Shown: positions 50,464-61,090 of the stretch, one piece after another
Layout of the letters: every line of letters begins with the position of its first letter
How positions within the stretch are numbered: the first letter of the stretch is position 1
Assembly (NCBI RefSeq): GCF_008015755.1
Contig: NZ_SSGF01000024.1
Location: 1 to 61,120, forward strand
Length of the DNA: 61,120 nucleotides
DNA from: Methylophilus sp.
GTDB taxonomy: Bacteria; Pseudomonadota; Gammaproteobacteria; Burkholderiales; Methylophilaceae
Direction of reading: 5' to 3'
Notes under the pieces: generated by a model
Told to the model about the DNA's origin: nothing
Database searches by the model: none
Seen by the model: the letters and a program-made list of their open reading frames with translations, nothing else
Program-made: the position numbers and the translations under genes

Positions 50464-53400
50464 ATGAACGCACCTGTCAACGCAGATTTGTTAAAGCACA
50501 ATTCTACTCCTCTCACGCGTTTACGCGAAATCCCGTATAACTATACCTCGTTCTCTGACCGCGAAATTGTGATTCGGTTTCTGGGCGAAGAGGTCTGGGA
50601 CATCCTGAACGTCTTGCGCGCAGAGCGCAAAACCGGCCGCAGCGCACGCATGCTGTTTGAGGTGTTAGGGGATTTATGGGTGGTGTCGCGCAACCCTTAT
50701 CTGCAGGATGACTTGCTGGAAAATCCCAAGCGCCGCAAAGCGCTGATTGAGGCCTTGTACCACCGGATTTCTGCTATTAACGAGCGCAGCAGCGGTAACG
50801 ATAAAGTGCAAAAATTGGTGGCTGCGGCCACGAAAGCCGTTGAGAAGTTTGCCGACGACTTTAAACAAACCGCAGATTTGCGTAAAAGAGCCCTGGCCAA
50901 ACTGACCAAGTTTACGCGTAAGGATAACGTACAGTTTGATGGTCTGGCGCGCGTGTCACACGTGACCGACGCTACCGACTGGCGCGTGGAGTATCCGTTT
51001 GTGGTGATCAATCCGGATACTGAGGCTGAGATCTCTTATCTGGTGCGCGCGTGTATCGAATTAGGCTTGACCATTATCCCGCGTGGCGGTGGTACTGGTT
51101 ATACCGGTGGTGCCGTGCCGTTGACACCCTTGTCTGCCGTGATCAATACCGAAAAATTGGACCAGCACACTGGCGTGCAAATGCGTACCTTGCCAGGGGT
51201 CTCGCGCCAAGTCGCCACCATTGAGTGTGGCGCCGGGGTGGTGACACGTCGCGCAATGGATGCAGCCACGGCTGCCGGGCTTGAGTTCGCCTGCGACCCC
51301 ACCTCTGCGGATGCCTGCTGTATCGGCGGCAACGTCGCCATGAACGCCGGTGGTAAAAAAGCCGTGCTGTGGGGCACCGCGCTGGACAACCTCGCCTCAT
51401 GGCGCATGGTGACGCCAGATGCGACCTGGCTGGAAGTGGAGCGCCTAGACCATAACCTGGGCAAAATTCACGACATCGAGCTGGCGCGCTTTAAAATCAG
51501 CCGCTACGACATCGACTTTAAAAACCTGCTGTCCGAGCCAGAGATTCTCGAAATTCCTGGCCCTAGCTTCCGTAAAGTCGGCCTAGGCAAAGACGTGACA
51601 GACAAGTTTTTGTCTGGTTTGCCTGGCGTGCAAAAAGAAGGTTGTGATGGTCTGATTACCTCTGCCACCTTTATTCTGCACCGCATGCCCAAGCATGTGC
51701 GTACGATTGCGCTGGAGTTTTTTGGCAATGTGTCGCACGCGGTGCCTGCGATTGTTGAAATTAAAGACTATCTGGATGCCACGGCCAAACAAGACCCGGC
51801 CGTGATTATGGCGGGTCTGGAGCACATGGACGAGCGCTATGTGAAAGCCGTGGGTTACGCGACAAAGGCTGCGCGTCAGCAACGCCCAAAAATGGTGTTG
51901 TTATGCGATATCGCTTCTGATGACGAAAACGCCGTAGGTGAAGTGGCGTCTGCCGTGGTGCGTATGTGTAACGCCCGTAACGGTGAAGGCTTTATTGCGG
52001 TCTCCGCTGAGGCACGTAAAAAATTCTGGTTAGACCGTTCACGTACCGCAGCGATTGCGCGCCATACCAACGCCTTTAAAATCAACGAAGACGTAGTGAT
52101 TCCATTGCCGCGCCTCGGTGAGTATTCTGACGGCATTGAGCGCATCAATATCGAATTGTCGATTCAAAACAAACTGCGTTTGGTCGATGAATTAGAGGCC
52201 TTTGTCTCTGGCGATTTGCCCTTGCAGCCGGACGAGGACGGTAATGCTGACCCTGAAGGCGTGAAATCCAAGCAGAATATTGCGCTGCAATTGTTGCGCG
52301 ATGTGCGCGCCAAATGGCGGTTGTTGCTGAATACGTTGGATGAGCCTGTGACTGTGTTGGGCGAGTTGGGCAAGGCGTTTACGCAATATGACAACGTGTT
52401 CCGTGCCGTACAATCTTACGATTTGCGCGTCTCCTGGAAGCGTGAGCTCAAGCGCCCAATGGCAGACATTTTTGCCGGCCGCGAATTCCAGAAAATTTTG
52501 GATAAACTGGACGAAATCCAGAAAACCGTGTTGAAGAGCCGCGTGTTTATCGCGCTGCACATGCACGCCGGTGACGGTAACGTGCACACCAATATCCCGG
52601 TCAACTCTGACGACTACGGCATGATGCAAGATGCCCACGCTGCCGTGGCACGGGTGATGGACCTGGCACGTGGCCTCAATGGCGTGATTTCTGGTGAGCA
52701 CGGCATTGGCATTACCAAAATGGAGTTTTTGGACCAGGCAACCATTGATACGTTTGCTAAATACAAGGCCAAAGTAGACCCGGAAGGTCGCTTTAACAAG
52801 GGCAAGCTGATGGCTGGTTCTGGGCTGGAAAACGCCTATACGCCTAGCTTTGGCTTGCTGGAACAAGAGTCTATCATCATGGAGCAGTCTGCTATCGGCG
52901 AGATTGCGGATGATATTTCTGACTGCCTGCGCTGCGGTAAGTGTAAGCCGGTGTGTTCTACCCATGTGCCACGCGCTAACTTACTCTACTCACCACGTAA
53001 CAAGATTCTGGGTACCTCACTGCTGATCGAAGCCTTCTTATATGAAGAGCAGACGCGTCGCGGTATTTCACTCAAGCATTTTGATGAGTTCAACGATGTC
53101 GCCGACCATTGTACGGTCTGCCACCGTTGCGAGAAACCATGCCCGGTCAATATCGACTTTGGTGATGTGTCAGTGAAGATGCGCAACTTCTTGCGCGAAC
53201 AGGGTAAAAAGAAATTCAACCCTGGCACCGCGGCAGGCATGTTGTACCTCAACGCCAAAGACCCGGCGACCATTAAATTCCTGCGCGGCACCATGATAGG
53301 CATGGGCTATAAAGCGATTAATATTGCCAATAGCCTGGCTAAGAAATTTGGTCTGCTTAAGGATAAAAAAGCGCCACCAGCCACCGTAGGCAAGGCTGAA

Positions 53401-54333
53401 ATCAAGGCGCAGGTGATTCACTTTATTAATCGCCCGATGCCGAAGAAAATGCAGTCCAAAACCTCACGGGCGATGTTGGGCGTGGAAGACGACACCATGA
53501 TCCCGGTGATTCGGAATCCGCAAAAAGTGACCGAGGATTCGGAAGCCGTGTTCTATTTCCCAGGCTGCGGTTCTGAGCGCTTGTTCTCTAACGTCGGTCT
53601 GGCCACGCAAGCCATGCTGTACGAAGTCGGCGCGATTACCGTGCTGCCACCAGGCTATCTGTGTTGCGGCTATCCGCAAACGGCTTCTGGCAACCATGAC
53701 AAAGGCCAGGAGATTACGGCGGATAACCGTGTACTGTTCCACCGTGTCGCCAATACACTCAATTACCTAGATATTAAAACGGTGATTGTGTCTTGCGGTA
53801 CGTGTATGGATCAGTTGCAGAAATACGAGTTCGAGAAGATTTTCCCGGGCTGCCGTCTGCTCGATATCCACGAATACCTGATGGAAAAAGACATGCGTCT
53901 GCAAGGTGTGACCGGGACACGTTATATGTACCATGACCCATGCCACTCGCCGATGAAAACCTATAAGCCACTGGAAGTCACCAATAAGCTGATGGGCACT
54001 GATGTTGCTTTGAATGACCGTTGCTGCGGTGAATCTGGCACCTTCGCGGCGGCACGTCCTGATATTGCGACCCAAGTGAAATTCCGCAAGCAGGAAGAAC
54101 TGGAAAAAGGCATGGAAAAAATGGGCCTGACCGTGGGTGCCCCTGAGCAGGCAGTCAAAATTTTGACCTCTTGCCCAAGCTGCCTACAAGGCTTGTCACG
54201 CTACGGTGATGACACAGGGATTGAAGCCGACTACATTGTGGTGGAAATGGCCAAGCATGTACTGGGTGAAAACTGGATGGAAAATTACATCCAGAAAGCC
54301 AATAACGGCGGCATTGAAAAAGTGCTGCTGTAA
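50464..54333 (+). CDS. DUF3683 FAD/Fe-S dehydrogenase (D-lactate/glycolate oxidase type)
   Basis: The 1289-residue protein joins an N-terminal DUF3683 region, a VAO-type FAD-binding domain ([17 protein letters not shown] near 203), an FAD-oxidase C-terminal domain with [15 protein letters not shown] near 701, two 4Fe-4S motifs ([11 protein letters not shown] near 823, [11 protein letters not shown] near 884), and a CCG domain pair ([36 protein letters not shown]). It should oxidise a 2-hydroxy acid such as D-lactate or glycolate and feed the electrons into the membrane chain. Fusion of all parts into one chain is typical for this family in betaproteobacteria. A strong terminator follows. Confidence 0.88.
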   Translation: MNAPVNADLLKHNSTPLTRLREIPYNYTSFSDREIVIRFLGEEVWDILNVLRAERKTGRSARMLFEVLGDLWVVSRNPYLQDDLLENPKRRKALIEALYHRISAINERSSGNDKVQKLVAAATKAVEKFADDFKQTADLRKRALAKLTKFTRKDNVQFDGLARVSHVTDATDWRVEYPFVVINPDTEAEISYLVRACIELGLTIIPRGGGTGYTGGAVPLTPLSAVINTEKLDQHTGVQMRTLPGVSRQVATIECGAGVVTRRAMDAATAAGLEFACDPTSADACCIGGNVAMNAGGKKAVLWGTALDNLASWRMVTPDATWLEVERLDHNLGKIHDIELARFKISRYDIDFKNLLSEPEILEIPGPSFRKVGLGKDVTDKFLSGLPGVQKEGCDGLITSATFILHRMPKHVRTIALEFFGNVSHAVPAIVEIKDYLDATAKQDPAVIMAGLEHMDERYVKAVGYATKAARQQRPKMVLLCDIASDDENAVGEVASAVVRMCNARNGEGFIAVSAEARKKFWLDRSRTAAIARHTNAFKINEDVVIPLPRLGEYSDGIERINIELSIQNKLRLVDELEAFVSGDLPLQPDEDGNADPEGVKSKQNIALQLLRDVRAKWRLLLNTLDEPVTVLGELGKAFTQYDNVFRAVQSYDLRVSWKRELKRPMADIFAGREFQKILDKLDEIQKTVLKSRVFIALHMHAGDGNVHTNIPVNSDDYGMMQDAHAAVARVMDLARGLNGVISGEHGIGITKMEFLDQATIDTFAKYKAKVDPEGRFNKGKLMAGSGLENAYTPSFGLLEQESIIMEQSAIGEIADDISDCLRCGKCKPVCSTHVPRANLLYSPRNKILGTSLLIEAFLYEEQTRRGISLKHFDEFNDVADHCTVCHRCEKPCPVNIDFGDVSVKMRNFLREQGKKKFNPGTAAGMLYLNAKDPATIKFLRGTMIGMGYKAINIANSLAKKFGLLKDKKAPPATVGKAEIKAQVIHFINRPMPKKMQSKTSRAMLGVEDDTMIPVIRNPQKVTEDSEAVFYFPGCGSERLFSNVGLATQAMLYEVGAITVLPPGYLCCGYPQTASGNHDKGQEITADNRVLFHRVANTLNYLDIKTVIVSCGTCMDQLQKYEFEKIFPGCRLLDIHEYLMEKDMRLQGVTGTRYMYHDPCHSPMKTYKPLEVTNKLMGTDVALNDRCCGESGTFAAARPDIATQVKFRKQEELEKGMEKMGLTVGAPEQAVKILTSCPSCLQGLSRYGDDTGIEADYIVVEMAKHVLGENWMENYIQKANNGGIEKVLL

Positions 54334-54341
54334 ATCAAATA

Positions 54342-54363
54342 AACCCCGCGCAAGCGGGGTTTG
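54342..54363 (+). terminator. Terminator after the DUF3683 gene
   Basis: AACCCCGC and GCGGGGTT form an 8-bp stem with a GCAA loop, 8 bases after the stop codon, followed by a T-rich tail. Confidence 0.92.
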
Positions 54364-54387
54364 TGTTAGTGGTTATGCCTGCGCGAC

Positions 54388-54513
54388 TTATTGCTGGCGC
54401 GCTTTGAGGTAGACATAAATGCCCGCCCACGTCATGACCACAAAGATAATGGCAATCACGATAAAACTCATCAAACCATAGTCAGTAGATAACAAATCAA
54501 TCAAAATTTTCAT
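54388..54513 (-). CDS. Small DUF3149-like membrane protein, 41 aa
   Basis: A 42-codon frame on the minus strand starts with an ATG at 54513 after a good GAGGA ribosome site. The protein reads MKILIDLLSTDYGLMSF, then one membrane helix (IVIAIIFVVMTWAGIYVYL) and KARQQ. The LLSTDYGLMS block fits DUF3149, a family of tiny membrane proteins of unknown role known in betaproteobacteria. It ends opposite the terminator of the dehydrogenase gene and lies divergent from pyrD. Confidence 0.78.
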   Translation of the reverse strand: MKILIDLLSTDYGLMSFIVIAIIFVVMTWAGIYVYLKARQQ

Positions 54514-54680
54514 AGGGTTTCCTCCTCTAAGCTAGTCATCTGGCAAGCAATGTCTCTGAGGATTATTTTGAACCCTATTGCTAACATGGTTTTTGATGTA
54601 ACGCAAAAGTGATGCAGGCGACAACCGCTGAAATAAGGGTTGTCGACACTGCACTCAAAAATTGTTCAGGAAAATAACGG

Positions 54681-55697
54681 ATGAATATTTACCCGCTGCT
54701 TAAGCCGCTGCTGTTTCAACTGGATGCAGAGCAGGCGCACGACCTCACCTTGCAATCGCTCAAGCGCGCTGAAAAACTGGGACTGCTGGCATTAGCCGCA
54801 GGCCGTATGCCTGAGCAACCGACACAAGTGATGGGGCTGACGTTTCCTAACCCGGTCGGCCTAGCCGCTGGTCTGGATAAAAACGCCGCCGTGATTGATG
54901 GTATGGCAGCGCTAGGCTTCGGGTTTATTGAAGTTGGTACCGTCACGCCACGCGCACAACCCGGCAATCCCAAGCCACGCTTGTTCCGTTTGCCTGAAGC
55001 GCAGGCGATTATTAACCGCTTTGGTTTTAACAACTTGGGTGTGGATCAACTGATCCAAAACGTCAAAGCCGCCAAATTTACGGGCATTTTGGGCATCAAT
55101 ATCGGTAAAAATTTTGATACGCCTAACGACAGGGCAGCCGAGGATTACCTGACCTGCATGCGCAAAGTGTATAGCCATGCCAGCTATATCACGGTGAATA
55201 TTTCTTCGCCCAACACCAAAAACCTGCGCGCCTTGCAGGAAAAAGACGCGCTGGGCCAATTGCTAGCCACCCTTAAGTCAGAACAAAAAATCCTGTCGCA
55301 AGTGCATGGCAAATATGTTCCCGTGGTGCTTAAAATCGCGCCGGACCTGACGACCGAACAAGTGCAGGAAATCGCTGAATTGCTCATGCAGCACAGCATG
55401 GATGGCGTCATTGCTACCAACACCACGCTGGCACGTCAGGCGGTGGCCGGTTTAAAACATGCAGAAGAGGCGGGTGGCTTATCTGGCGCGCCGGTCAAGG
55501 CAGGCGCTACACGCGTGATTCAAACCCTGGCGGCAACCCTGCAAGGCAGTTTGCCGATTATTGGTGTCGGTGGCATTTTAAATGGTGAGGATGCCAAAGA
55601 AAAAATGGCTGCAGGCGCCAGCCTGGTGCAGTTGTACAGTGGCCTGATTTATAAAGGGCCACAACTCATCAAGGATTGCCGCAAAGCACTGCTCTAA
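54681..55697 (+). CDS. pyrD: Dihydroorotate dehydrogenase (quinone), class 2
   Basis: The 338-residue protein has the N-terminal helical membrane-binding segment of class 2 enzymes, [10 protein letters not shown] near 61, the FMN site [14 protein letters not shown] near 173 with the catalytic Ser, and [12 protein letters not shown] near 294. It oxidises dihydroorotate to orotate in pyrimidine synthesis and reduces quinone. Normal length. Its TAA stop overlaps the ATG of the GST gene. Confidence 0.95.
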   Translation: MNIYPLLKPLLFQLDAEQAHDLTLQSLKRAEKLGLLALAAGRMPEQPTQVMGLTFPNPVGLAAGLDKNAAVIDGMAALGFGFIEVGTVTPRAQPGNPKPRLFRLPEAQAIINRFGFNNLGVDQLIQNVKAAKFTGILGINIGKNFDTPNDRAAEDYLTCMRKVYSHASYITVNISSPNTKNLRALQEKDALGQLLATLKSEQKILSQVHGKYVPVVLKIAPDLTTEQVQEIAELLMQHSMDGVIATNTTLARQAVAGLKHAEEAGGLSGAPVKAGATRVIQTLAATLQGSLPIIGVGGILNGEDAKEKMAAGASLVQLYSGLIYKGPQLIKDCRKALL

Positions 55698-56317
55698 TGG
55701 CATTGCCTATTCTTTACTCCTACCGCCGTTGTCCGTATGCCATGCGTGCGCGCATGGCGTTGTGGGCAGCTAATATCCAGCTTGAAGTGCGTGAAGTGTC
55801 ATTGCGCGACAAACCTGCGCATTTATTGCAAATTTCCCCCAAAGGCACTGTGCCCGTCTTGCAACTGCCAGATGGCAAGGTGCTGGAGCAAAGCCTGGAG
55901 ATTATGCAGTGGGCATTAGCGCAGCATGACCCACAAGGTTGGTTACATGCTGATGGTGAAGCCGCGAATCACTTCATTAGTATCAATGATGGTGATTTTA
56001 AACAAGCGCTCGATCGCTATAAATATCCGGAACGTTACCCGGAGCAACCACAATTGGTTTACCGCCAGCAAGGCGAGCAGTTTTTGTTACTGTTAGAAAC
56101 GGCTTTGCAGCAACATCCTTTTTTGTTGGGTGATTCTGCCAGCATGGCCGATGTGGCAATTTTTCCGTTTATTCGACAGTTTGCAGCGGTGGATGCTGAG
56201 TGGTTTGCGGGGAGTGCTTATCCGCAATTGCGGGATTGGTTAGAGGGATGGTTGGAAAGCCCTTTGTTTGCAGAGATTATGCAGAAATTTCCTACTTACA
56301 ACGAGATGATTGCTTAG
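55697..56317 (+). CDS. Glutathione S-transferase family protein
   Basis: The start is the ATG at 55697, which overlaps the pyrD stop (TAATG). The 206-residue protein begins with a thioredoxin-like GST-N domain (LYSYRRCPYAMRARMAL, with a CPYA motif near residue 12) and has a helical GST-C domain with SMADVAIFPFIRQFA. The CPYA motif suggests a glutaredoxin-like or omega-type activity, such as thiol transfer or deglutathionylation. Translational coupling with pyrD does not by itself indicate a shared pathway. Confidence 0.82.
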   Translation: MALPILYSYRRCPYAMRARMALWAANIQLEVREVSLRDKPAHLLQISPKGTVPVLQLPDGKVLEQSLEIMQWALAQHDPQGWLHADGEAANHFISINDGDFKQALDRYKYPERYPEQPQLVYRQQGEQFLLLLETALQQHPFLLGDSASMADVAIFPFIRQFAAVDAEWFAGSAYPQLRDWLEGWLESPLFAEIMQKFPTYNEMIA

Positions 56318-56370
56318 GCCAAGATTCAGGCTTGGTTGATTACAATAAAAGGTTATTCTTTTTTGTAATG

Positions 56371-57030
56371 TTTCTTTCGCCTCTACGGCGACTTTCATTC
56401 TCATGCTTATCCATCAGCCTTATTCGTGGGGGGGCATTTTTGCCCATGCGTTTGTGGTTGTTTGTTAGGTTTCTTTTCGCCCTTAGGCGAGTTACTTTTC
56501 TTTGCTTGCCCAAAGAATAAGTAACCAAAAGAAATGCACCCCAGCTTCCGCTTTTATCCTGCGTTGCTCGCCAAAGTGGGCGTCCATCGAAACTCGCCCT
56601 GACAAGCCACACAAAACGTGGCTTGTTGCGGAGCTCAAACATCCGATGGTCGAAAGCTCCCACTTCGCCTGCGCTACTCGGCGCGTCAGATGGGGACCCC
56701 GAACACCATGCGACTGCCACCGCTCCTAAATTAAACAAAGAAGAAAAAAGAATCTTGTTTTTAAACCGTCCAAATCTCGTCAATGTGAGTTTAGCGAGAA
56801 TAATCCCATTCCATCAGGCTGAGTAGCGGAAACAAAATAAGAGAAGAGGGAGCGACTGTCCGAATCCCGCGGTGGGCTGCGTAGTTTGCAGCCCGCTAGG
56901 ATGAGTTTCGTGACCGGCTTATTTTGTTGAGCAACGCAAGGGAGCCGAAGGCCGTGATGGCTGGGGGCCCTCTTCTTTGGTTACTTTCTGTGGGGCAAGC
57001 AACAGAAAGTAACTCGCCGAGAGGCGAAAA
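56371..57030. repeat. Repeat element with long inverted ends
   Basis: The 800-bp gap between the GST and MurI genes holds no credible gene. Bases 56474-56533 and 56971-57030 are imperfect inverted copies of each other over about 55 bases, sharing TTTTCGCC, GGCGAGTTACTTT, TTGCTTGCCC and GTAACCAAA. Each end also folds on itself; the right end has a perfect 12-bp stem GTTACTTTCTGT/ACAGAAAGTAAC. A further degenerate copy of the end motif lies at 56371-56392. No transposase is present, so this is a MITE-like chromosomal repeat of about 557 bp plus a fragment. Confidence 0.7.
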
Positions 57031-57120
57031 AGATAGTTATTAGTACGCCAAAGGAAATTTTGGACCTCAATAGTAATTCAAAAGAGTTATTTTTGAAGTC
57101 TTTTACGTGAGTTGAGTCGC

Positions 57121-57903
57121 TTAATTAGAATGAATCCACAACTGCTGCATTACTCGTTGAGTATCTTTTGTTCCACTGTTTAAAAACACAAAATCCCCAG
57201 CCTCAGTGGCAACATTAAGCATCTGTTTTTGCTCCAGCACCTGTTGCAAGCGCTTGGCAACCGCAGCCCCGGTATCAATCAAGGTGACTTCGGGCCCCAC
57301 AATCTCTTGAATATGCTTTTTAACAAACGGGTAGTGTGTGCAGCCCAGCACTATGGTATCTGCGCCTGCTGCCATCAACGGTTGGCAGTATTGTTGCAAT
57401 AGAGCTAGTGTCTGTGGGCTATCCAGCTGCCCCTGTTCTATGCACTCTACCAGTCCCACGCAGGCTTGTGTCACGACCTGAACGCCCTGACCATAATGTT
57501 CTAGCAGGGCGGCGAATTGCGCGCTTTTGAGGGTGCCAGTGGTTGCGAGTACGCCTATGATGCCATTGTTGCTGGCAGCCGCAGCGGGTTTGACGGCGGG
57601 TTCCATGCCGATAATGGGCAGTGTGTAACGCTCACGCATGGCGGCGATGGCGGCCGCGGTGGCGGTGTTACAGGCGACGACCAACGCTTTGGCGCCGTGG
57701 CCGATGAGTGTGTCGGCAATGGTGAAGCAGCGTTGCTGGATTTCGGTCGCGGTTTTATTGCCATAAGGCGCATGCGCGCTGTCGGCAAAATAGATGAAAT
57801 GTTCGTGTGGCAGTTGGTGGGTTAAATGCTGGAGTACGCTAAGGCCGCCGACCCCGGAATCCATCACCCCGACCGGGGCATTGACTGCAATCGCTGAGCA
57901 CAT
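57121..57903 (-). CDS. murI: Glutamate racemase
   Basis: The 260-residue protein has GVMDSGVGGLSVLQ near 12 and both catalytic Cys motifs, VACNTATAAA near 77 and LGCTHYPFVKKHI near 187. It makes D-glutamate for peptidoglycan. Length is normal. The gene is divergent from the adenosyltransferase gene with a short gap of about 60 bases. Confidence 0.95.
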   Translation of the reverse strand: MCSAIAVNAPVGVMDSGVGGLSVLQHLTHQLPHEHFIYFADSAHAPYGNKTATEIQQRCFTIADTLIGHGAKALVVACNTATAAAIAAMRERYTLPIIGMEPAVKPAAAASNNGIIGVLATTGTLKSAQFAALLEHYGQGVQVVTQACVGLVECIEQGQLDSPQTLALLQQYCQPLMAAGADTIVLGCTHYPFVKKHIQEIVGPEVTLIDTGAAVAKRLQQVLEQKQMLNVATEAGDFVFLNSGTKDTQRVMQQLWIHSN

Positions 57904-57965
57904 CGAAATGGCACGGTATGATTTATAATGGTTGGATTATATCGGATTTTAGACAGGTATCAGGC

Positions 57966-58517
57966 ATGGCCAACCGGCTGAGCAAGATTTACACACGCAC
58001 TGGCGATAGCGGCACAACAGGGCTCGGCGATGGCTCGCGCGTAGCGAAGTATGATTTGCGAGTGGAAGCCATGGGCGACGTGGACGAGCTCAATGCGGTG
58101 CTAGGCATGTTGCTGGTGGAAGATCTGGAAGATGAGGTGCGTGACAGCTTGCTGGCGATCCAGCATGATTTGTTCGACCTGGGCGGGGAGCTGTGCATGC
58201 CAGGACACCACTTTATACAAGCTGGACGCGTGACGTTTCTGGAAATGACGCTGGATGCATGGAATGAAACGTTGCCACCATTGAAGGAATTTATCCTGCC
58301 GGGTGGTAGCCGGGCGGCGGCTGTGTGCCATTTGGCGCGTACAGTCTGCCGTCGTGCCGAGCGGGTGTTACATGCCTTGCATGCGCAATCGCCGGTAACC
58401 GCTGAAGCATTGCAATACCTGAACCGTTTGTCCGATTTATTGTTTGTCCTGTGTCGCGCGCTGAACCGGCATGCAGGCGTACCCGATGTCCTGTGGAATA
58501 ACCAACATAAACTGTAG
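57966..58517 (+). CDS. Cob(I)alamin adenosyltransferase, PduO type
   Basis: The ATG at 57966 (ANRLSKIYTRTGDSGTTGLGDG) is used, because the longer frame starts within the MurI promoter region. The 183-residue protein has the PduO-type N-terminal ATP-binding motif TRTGDSGTTGL, GDVDELNA near 38, and RRAERVLHAL plus LNRLSDLLFVLCR near the end. It transfers adenosyl from ATP to cobalamin to give coenzyme B12. It lies 33 bp before pcnB. Confidence 0.9.
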   Translation: MANRLSKIYTRTGDSGTTGLGDGSRVAKYDLRVEAMGDVDELNAVLGMLLVEDLEDEVRDSLLAIQHDLFDLGGELCMPGHHFIQAGRVTFLEMTLDAWNETLPPLKEFILPGGSRAAAVCHLARTVCRRAERVLHALHAQSPVTAEALQYLNRLSDLLFVLCRALNRHAGVPDVLWNNQHKL

Positions 58518-58550
58518 CGCAGCCGTGCTGACGCTCGAAATACAAAACGA

Positions 58551-59897
58551 ATGATTAAACAATTACTGCAAAAAGTCTTCCGGCGTCGTGCCAGCGCGAA
58601 CACCCATACCCAATTGCCTGCGGCGCAAATCATCCCGGCGGGCAAACACAAAATCAACCAGAAGCACATCAGTCAGGCTGCACTGAAAACCTGTGACCAG
58701 CTACAGAAAGCGGGTTTTAAGGCCTATATTGTCGGTGGTGCCGTGCGCGATTTGCTGCTCAACCATCCGCCCAAGGACTTTGATGTGGCGACCAATGCCA
58801 CGCCCGAGCAGGTGCATAAGGTGTTTCGCCGCTCACGTATTATTGGACGCCGATTCAGGCTGGTACATGTGTTGTGGGGGCACGAGACGATAGAAGTCTC
58901 GACATTCCGTGGCCATCACCTCAGTGAAGGGGATGCTGAAACCAATGACAGTGGCCGTATCATCCGCGACAATGTATTTGGCAGCATAGAAGAAGATGCG
59001 GTGCGCCGTGATTTCACCGCCAATGCCTTGTATTACGATCCTAAGCGGCAGGAAGTCCTCGATTTCCATCATGGGGTGGCTGATATCCGCGCCAAAATGC
59101 TACGCATTATCGGCGACCCGGTCACGCGTTACCAGGAAGACCCGGTGCGCATGCTGCGCGCGGTGCGCCTGTCGGCCAAATTGGGCCTCAAACTGGAAAA
59201 GTCTACCGAAGCGCCAATCCGAAAACTGGCTGACCTGCTCGAAGATGTGCCACCCAGTCGCCTGTTCGATGAAATGCTCAAATTGTTCCTGTCCGGCCAT
59301 GCGATTGAGAGCATCAATGCCTTGCGCGCGCAGCATCTGCACCACGGTCTGCTGCCGCTGCTCGACGTGGTGCTGGAGCAGCCCCTGGGTGAAAAGTTTG
59401 TCATGCTGGCGCTGAAAAATACTGATGAGCGCATTCTGTCCGGCAAATCTTCCAACCCCAGTTTTTTGTTTGCCACCTTGCTGTGGCATGAGGTATTGCT
59501 GGCCTGGCAGGAAAACCAAAAGCGTGGCGAGCACATGATCCCGGCCTTGCATGAGGCCATGAATGAAGTCATTCATAAGCAGGCCGAAAAAATGGCGATT
59601 CATAACCGCTATACCTCGACCATGAAGGAAATCTGGGCCATGCAACCGCGCTTTGAACAACGCTCCGGTAAGCGCCCATATGCCTTGCTGACTAATCCCA
59701 AATACCGGGCCGGATATGATTTCCTGCTGCTGCGTTGTGCCTCTGGTGAGCTGCCGCAGGAGATAGGCGACTGGTGGACACGGTTTGCCGACGCCGGCAC
59801 TGAGGAGCGTACGGCCATGTTATTGCCTGAAAACGGCCCAAAAAAACGCCGCCGTAAACCGCGCAAGAAAAAGCCCGCTGGCGAGGAACCGGCTTAA
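58551..59897 (+). CDS. pcnB: Poly(A) polymerase I
   Basis: The 448-residue protein has the class II nucleotidyltransferase head YIVGGAVRDLLLNHPPKDFDVATNA near 56, RRFRLVHV near 99, RRDFTANALYYD near 153 and the RNA-binding YQEDPVRMLRAVRLSAKLG near 194, with a basic Lys/Arg-rich tail (KKRRRKPRKKK). It adds poly(A) to RNA and promotes decay. The length suits PcnB more than a CCA-adding enzyme. Its stop overlaps the folK start by one base. Confidence 0.92.
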   Translation: MIKQLLQKVFRRRASANTHTQLPAAQIIPAGKHKINQKHISQAALKTCDQLQKAGFKAYIVGGAVRDLLLNHPPKDFDVATNATPEQVHKVFRRSRIIGRRFRLVHVLWGHETIEVSTFRGHHLSEGDAETNDSGRIIRDNVFGSIEEDAVRRDFTANALYYDPKRQEVLDFHHGVADIRAKMLRIIGDPVTRYQEDPVRMLRAVRLSAKLGLKLEKSTEAPIRKLADLLEDVPPSRLFDEMLKLFLSGHAIESINALRAQHLHHGLLPLLDVVLEQPLGEKFVMLALKNTDERILSGKSSNPSFLFATLLWHEVLLAWQENQKRGEHMIPALHEAMNEVIHKQAEKMAIHNRYTSTMKEIWAMQPRFEQRSGKRPYALLTNPKYRAGYDFLLLRCASGELPQEIGDWWTRFADAGTEERTAMLLPENGPKKRRRKPRKKKPAGEEPA

Positions 59898-60379
59898 TGG
59901 CGACAGCCCTGATTGCGCTGGGCAGTAATTTGCAACAGCCGGAGAAACAGGCCAGCAAAGCGATTGAAGTGTTGGCTAACACGCCTGGCCTGAGGTTAAT
60001 CAGAGCCTCCAGCCTGTATGCGACGGCACCAGTGGGTTATGATAACCAGCCTGACTTTATCAATGCCGTGGTGCAGATGGCGACCGATATCCCGGCGCCG
60101 CAATTGATGCAGCTTTTACTCAATATTGAACAGACCTTTGGCCGCGAGCGCCCATTCCCCAATGCACCGCGTATCCTGGATCTCGATCTGCTGGACTATG
60201 ACGGTATGCAACTGGACACCGAGCTTTTGAAGCTGCCACATCCGCGCATGCACGAACGCGGTTTTGTCATTTTACCCCTAGCTGAAATTGTGCCCGACTT
60301 TATGCTGCCACAGGGAAAGACTGTTGTAGAATGGGTAGCAGAATCTCAGCACCCTGATATTAGAAAAATTGGGATGTGA
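59897..60379 (+). CDS. folK: 6-hydroxymethyl-dihydropterin pyrophosphokinase
   Basis: The 160-residue protein has ALGSNLQQPEKQ near 7, LLNIEQTFGRERPFPNAPRILDLDLLDYDG near 73 with the Asp pair that binds magnesium, and HPRMHERGFVILPLAEI near 114. It moves pyrophosphate from ATP to 6-hydroxymethyl-dihydropterin in folate synthesis. It is coupled to pcnB and followed by the kinase gene. Confidence 0.95.
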   Translation: MATALIALGSNLQQPEKQASKAIEVLANTPGLRLIRASSLYATAPVGYDNQPDFINAVVQMATDIPAPQLMQLLLNIEQTFGRERPFPNAPRILDLDLLDYDGMQLDTELLKLPHPRMHERGFVILPLAEIVPDFMLPQGKTVVEWVAESQHPDIRKIGM

Positions 60380-60451
60380 AAAAGTTAGCATGAATAAAAC
60401 TGGGACGTGCGCATACTGGCACTGATTTAATAAGCTGAACGAGCAAGAACA

Positions 60452-61090
60452 ATGTTTAACCGTTTCCCTTATGTCGTGATTGAAGGCCCCATAGGCAGTG
60501 GCAAAACCACCTTGGCACGCATGCTGGCCGATAAGTTTTCAGTCGAGCTGCTGTCTGAAAAAGCCGAAGCCAATCCATTCCTCACCCGCTTTTACCAGGA
60601 TGCCCAGCGCTACGCCTTGCCTACCCAGTTATTCTTCCTGTTCCAGCGTTCGCGCCAGATTGAAGATATGGCCCAGCGTGATATGTTCGGCCAGCCGACG
60701 GTTTCAGATTTCTTCCTCGAGAAAGACCCGCTGTTTGCGCGGTTAAACCTGGATGACGAAGAGTATTCGCTTTACCACCAGATTTACCAGCACTTGCAGC
60801 TCAAGGCACCTAAACCGGATTTGGTGGTGTATTTGCAGACGCCGGTCGATGCACTGATGGACCGCATAGAAGAGCGCAATATCAGCTACGAGCAGGATAT
60901 GCCGCGCGAATATATTGCGCGCCTGGCAGAGGCTTACAGCGAATTTTTTCACGCCTATGATGCCTCACCTTTGCTCATCGTCAATAACGAAAAGCTCAAT
61001 ATCATTAAAGACCCTGAAGCTTTTGATTTGCTGATTGAACGCATTGGTCAGATCAAGAGCAGCCGCGAGTACTTTAACCCTAACTTTTAA
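60452..61090 (+). CDS. Deoxynucleoside kinase
   Basis: The 212-residue protein has Walker A GPIGSGKTT near 13, an ERS/DRY-like region FLFQRSRQIED near 62, VVYLQTPVDALMDRIEERN near 126 and a C-terminal helix. It belongs to the dNK/dCK/dGK family and should phosphorylate deoxyadenosine or deoxyguanosine; the exact substrate is not clear. In betaproteobacteria this gene commonly follows folK. It ends 30 bases before the window edge. Confidence 0.88.
   Translation: MFNRFPYVVIEGPIGSGKTTLARMLADKFSVELLSEKAEANPFLTRFYQDAQRYALPTQLFFLFQRSRQIEDMAQRDMFGQPTVSDFFLEKDPLFARLNLDDEEYSLYHQIYQHLQLKAPKPDLVVYLQTPVDALMDRIEERNISYEQDMPREYIARLAEAYSEFFHAYDASPLLIVNNEKLNIIKDPEAFDLLIERIGQIKSSREYFNPNF

Noticed and set aside
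56200..56826. Short frames between the GST and MurI genes
   Set aside because: They lie in the repeat element, lack ribosome sites and follow its inverted ends.
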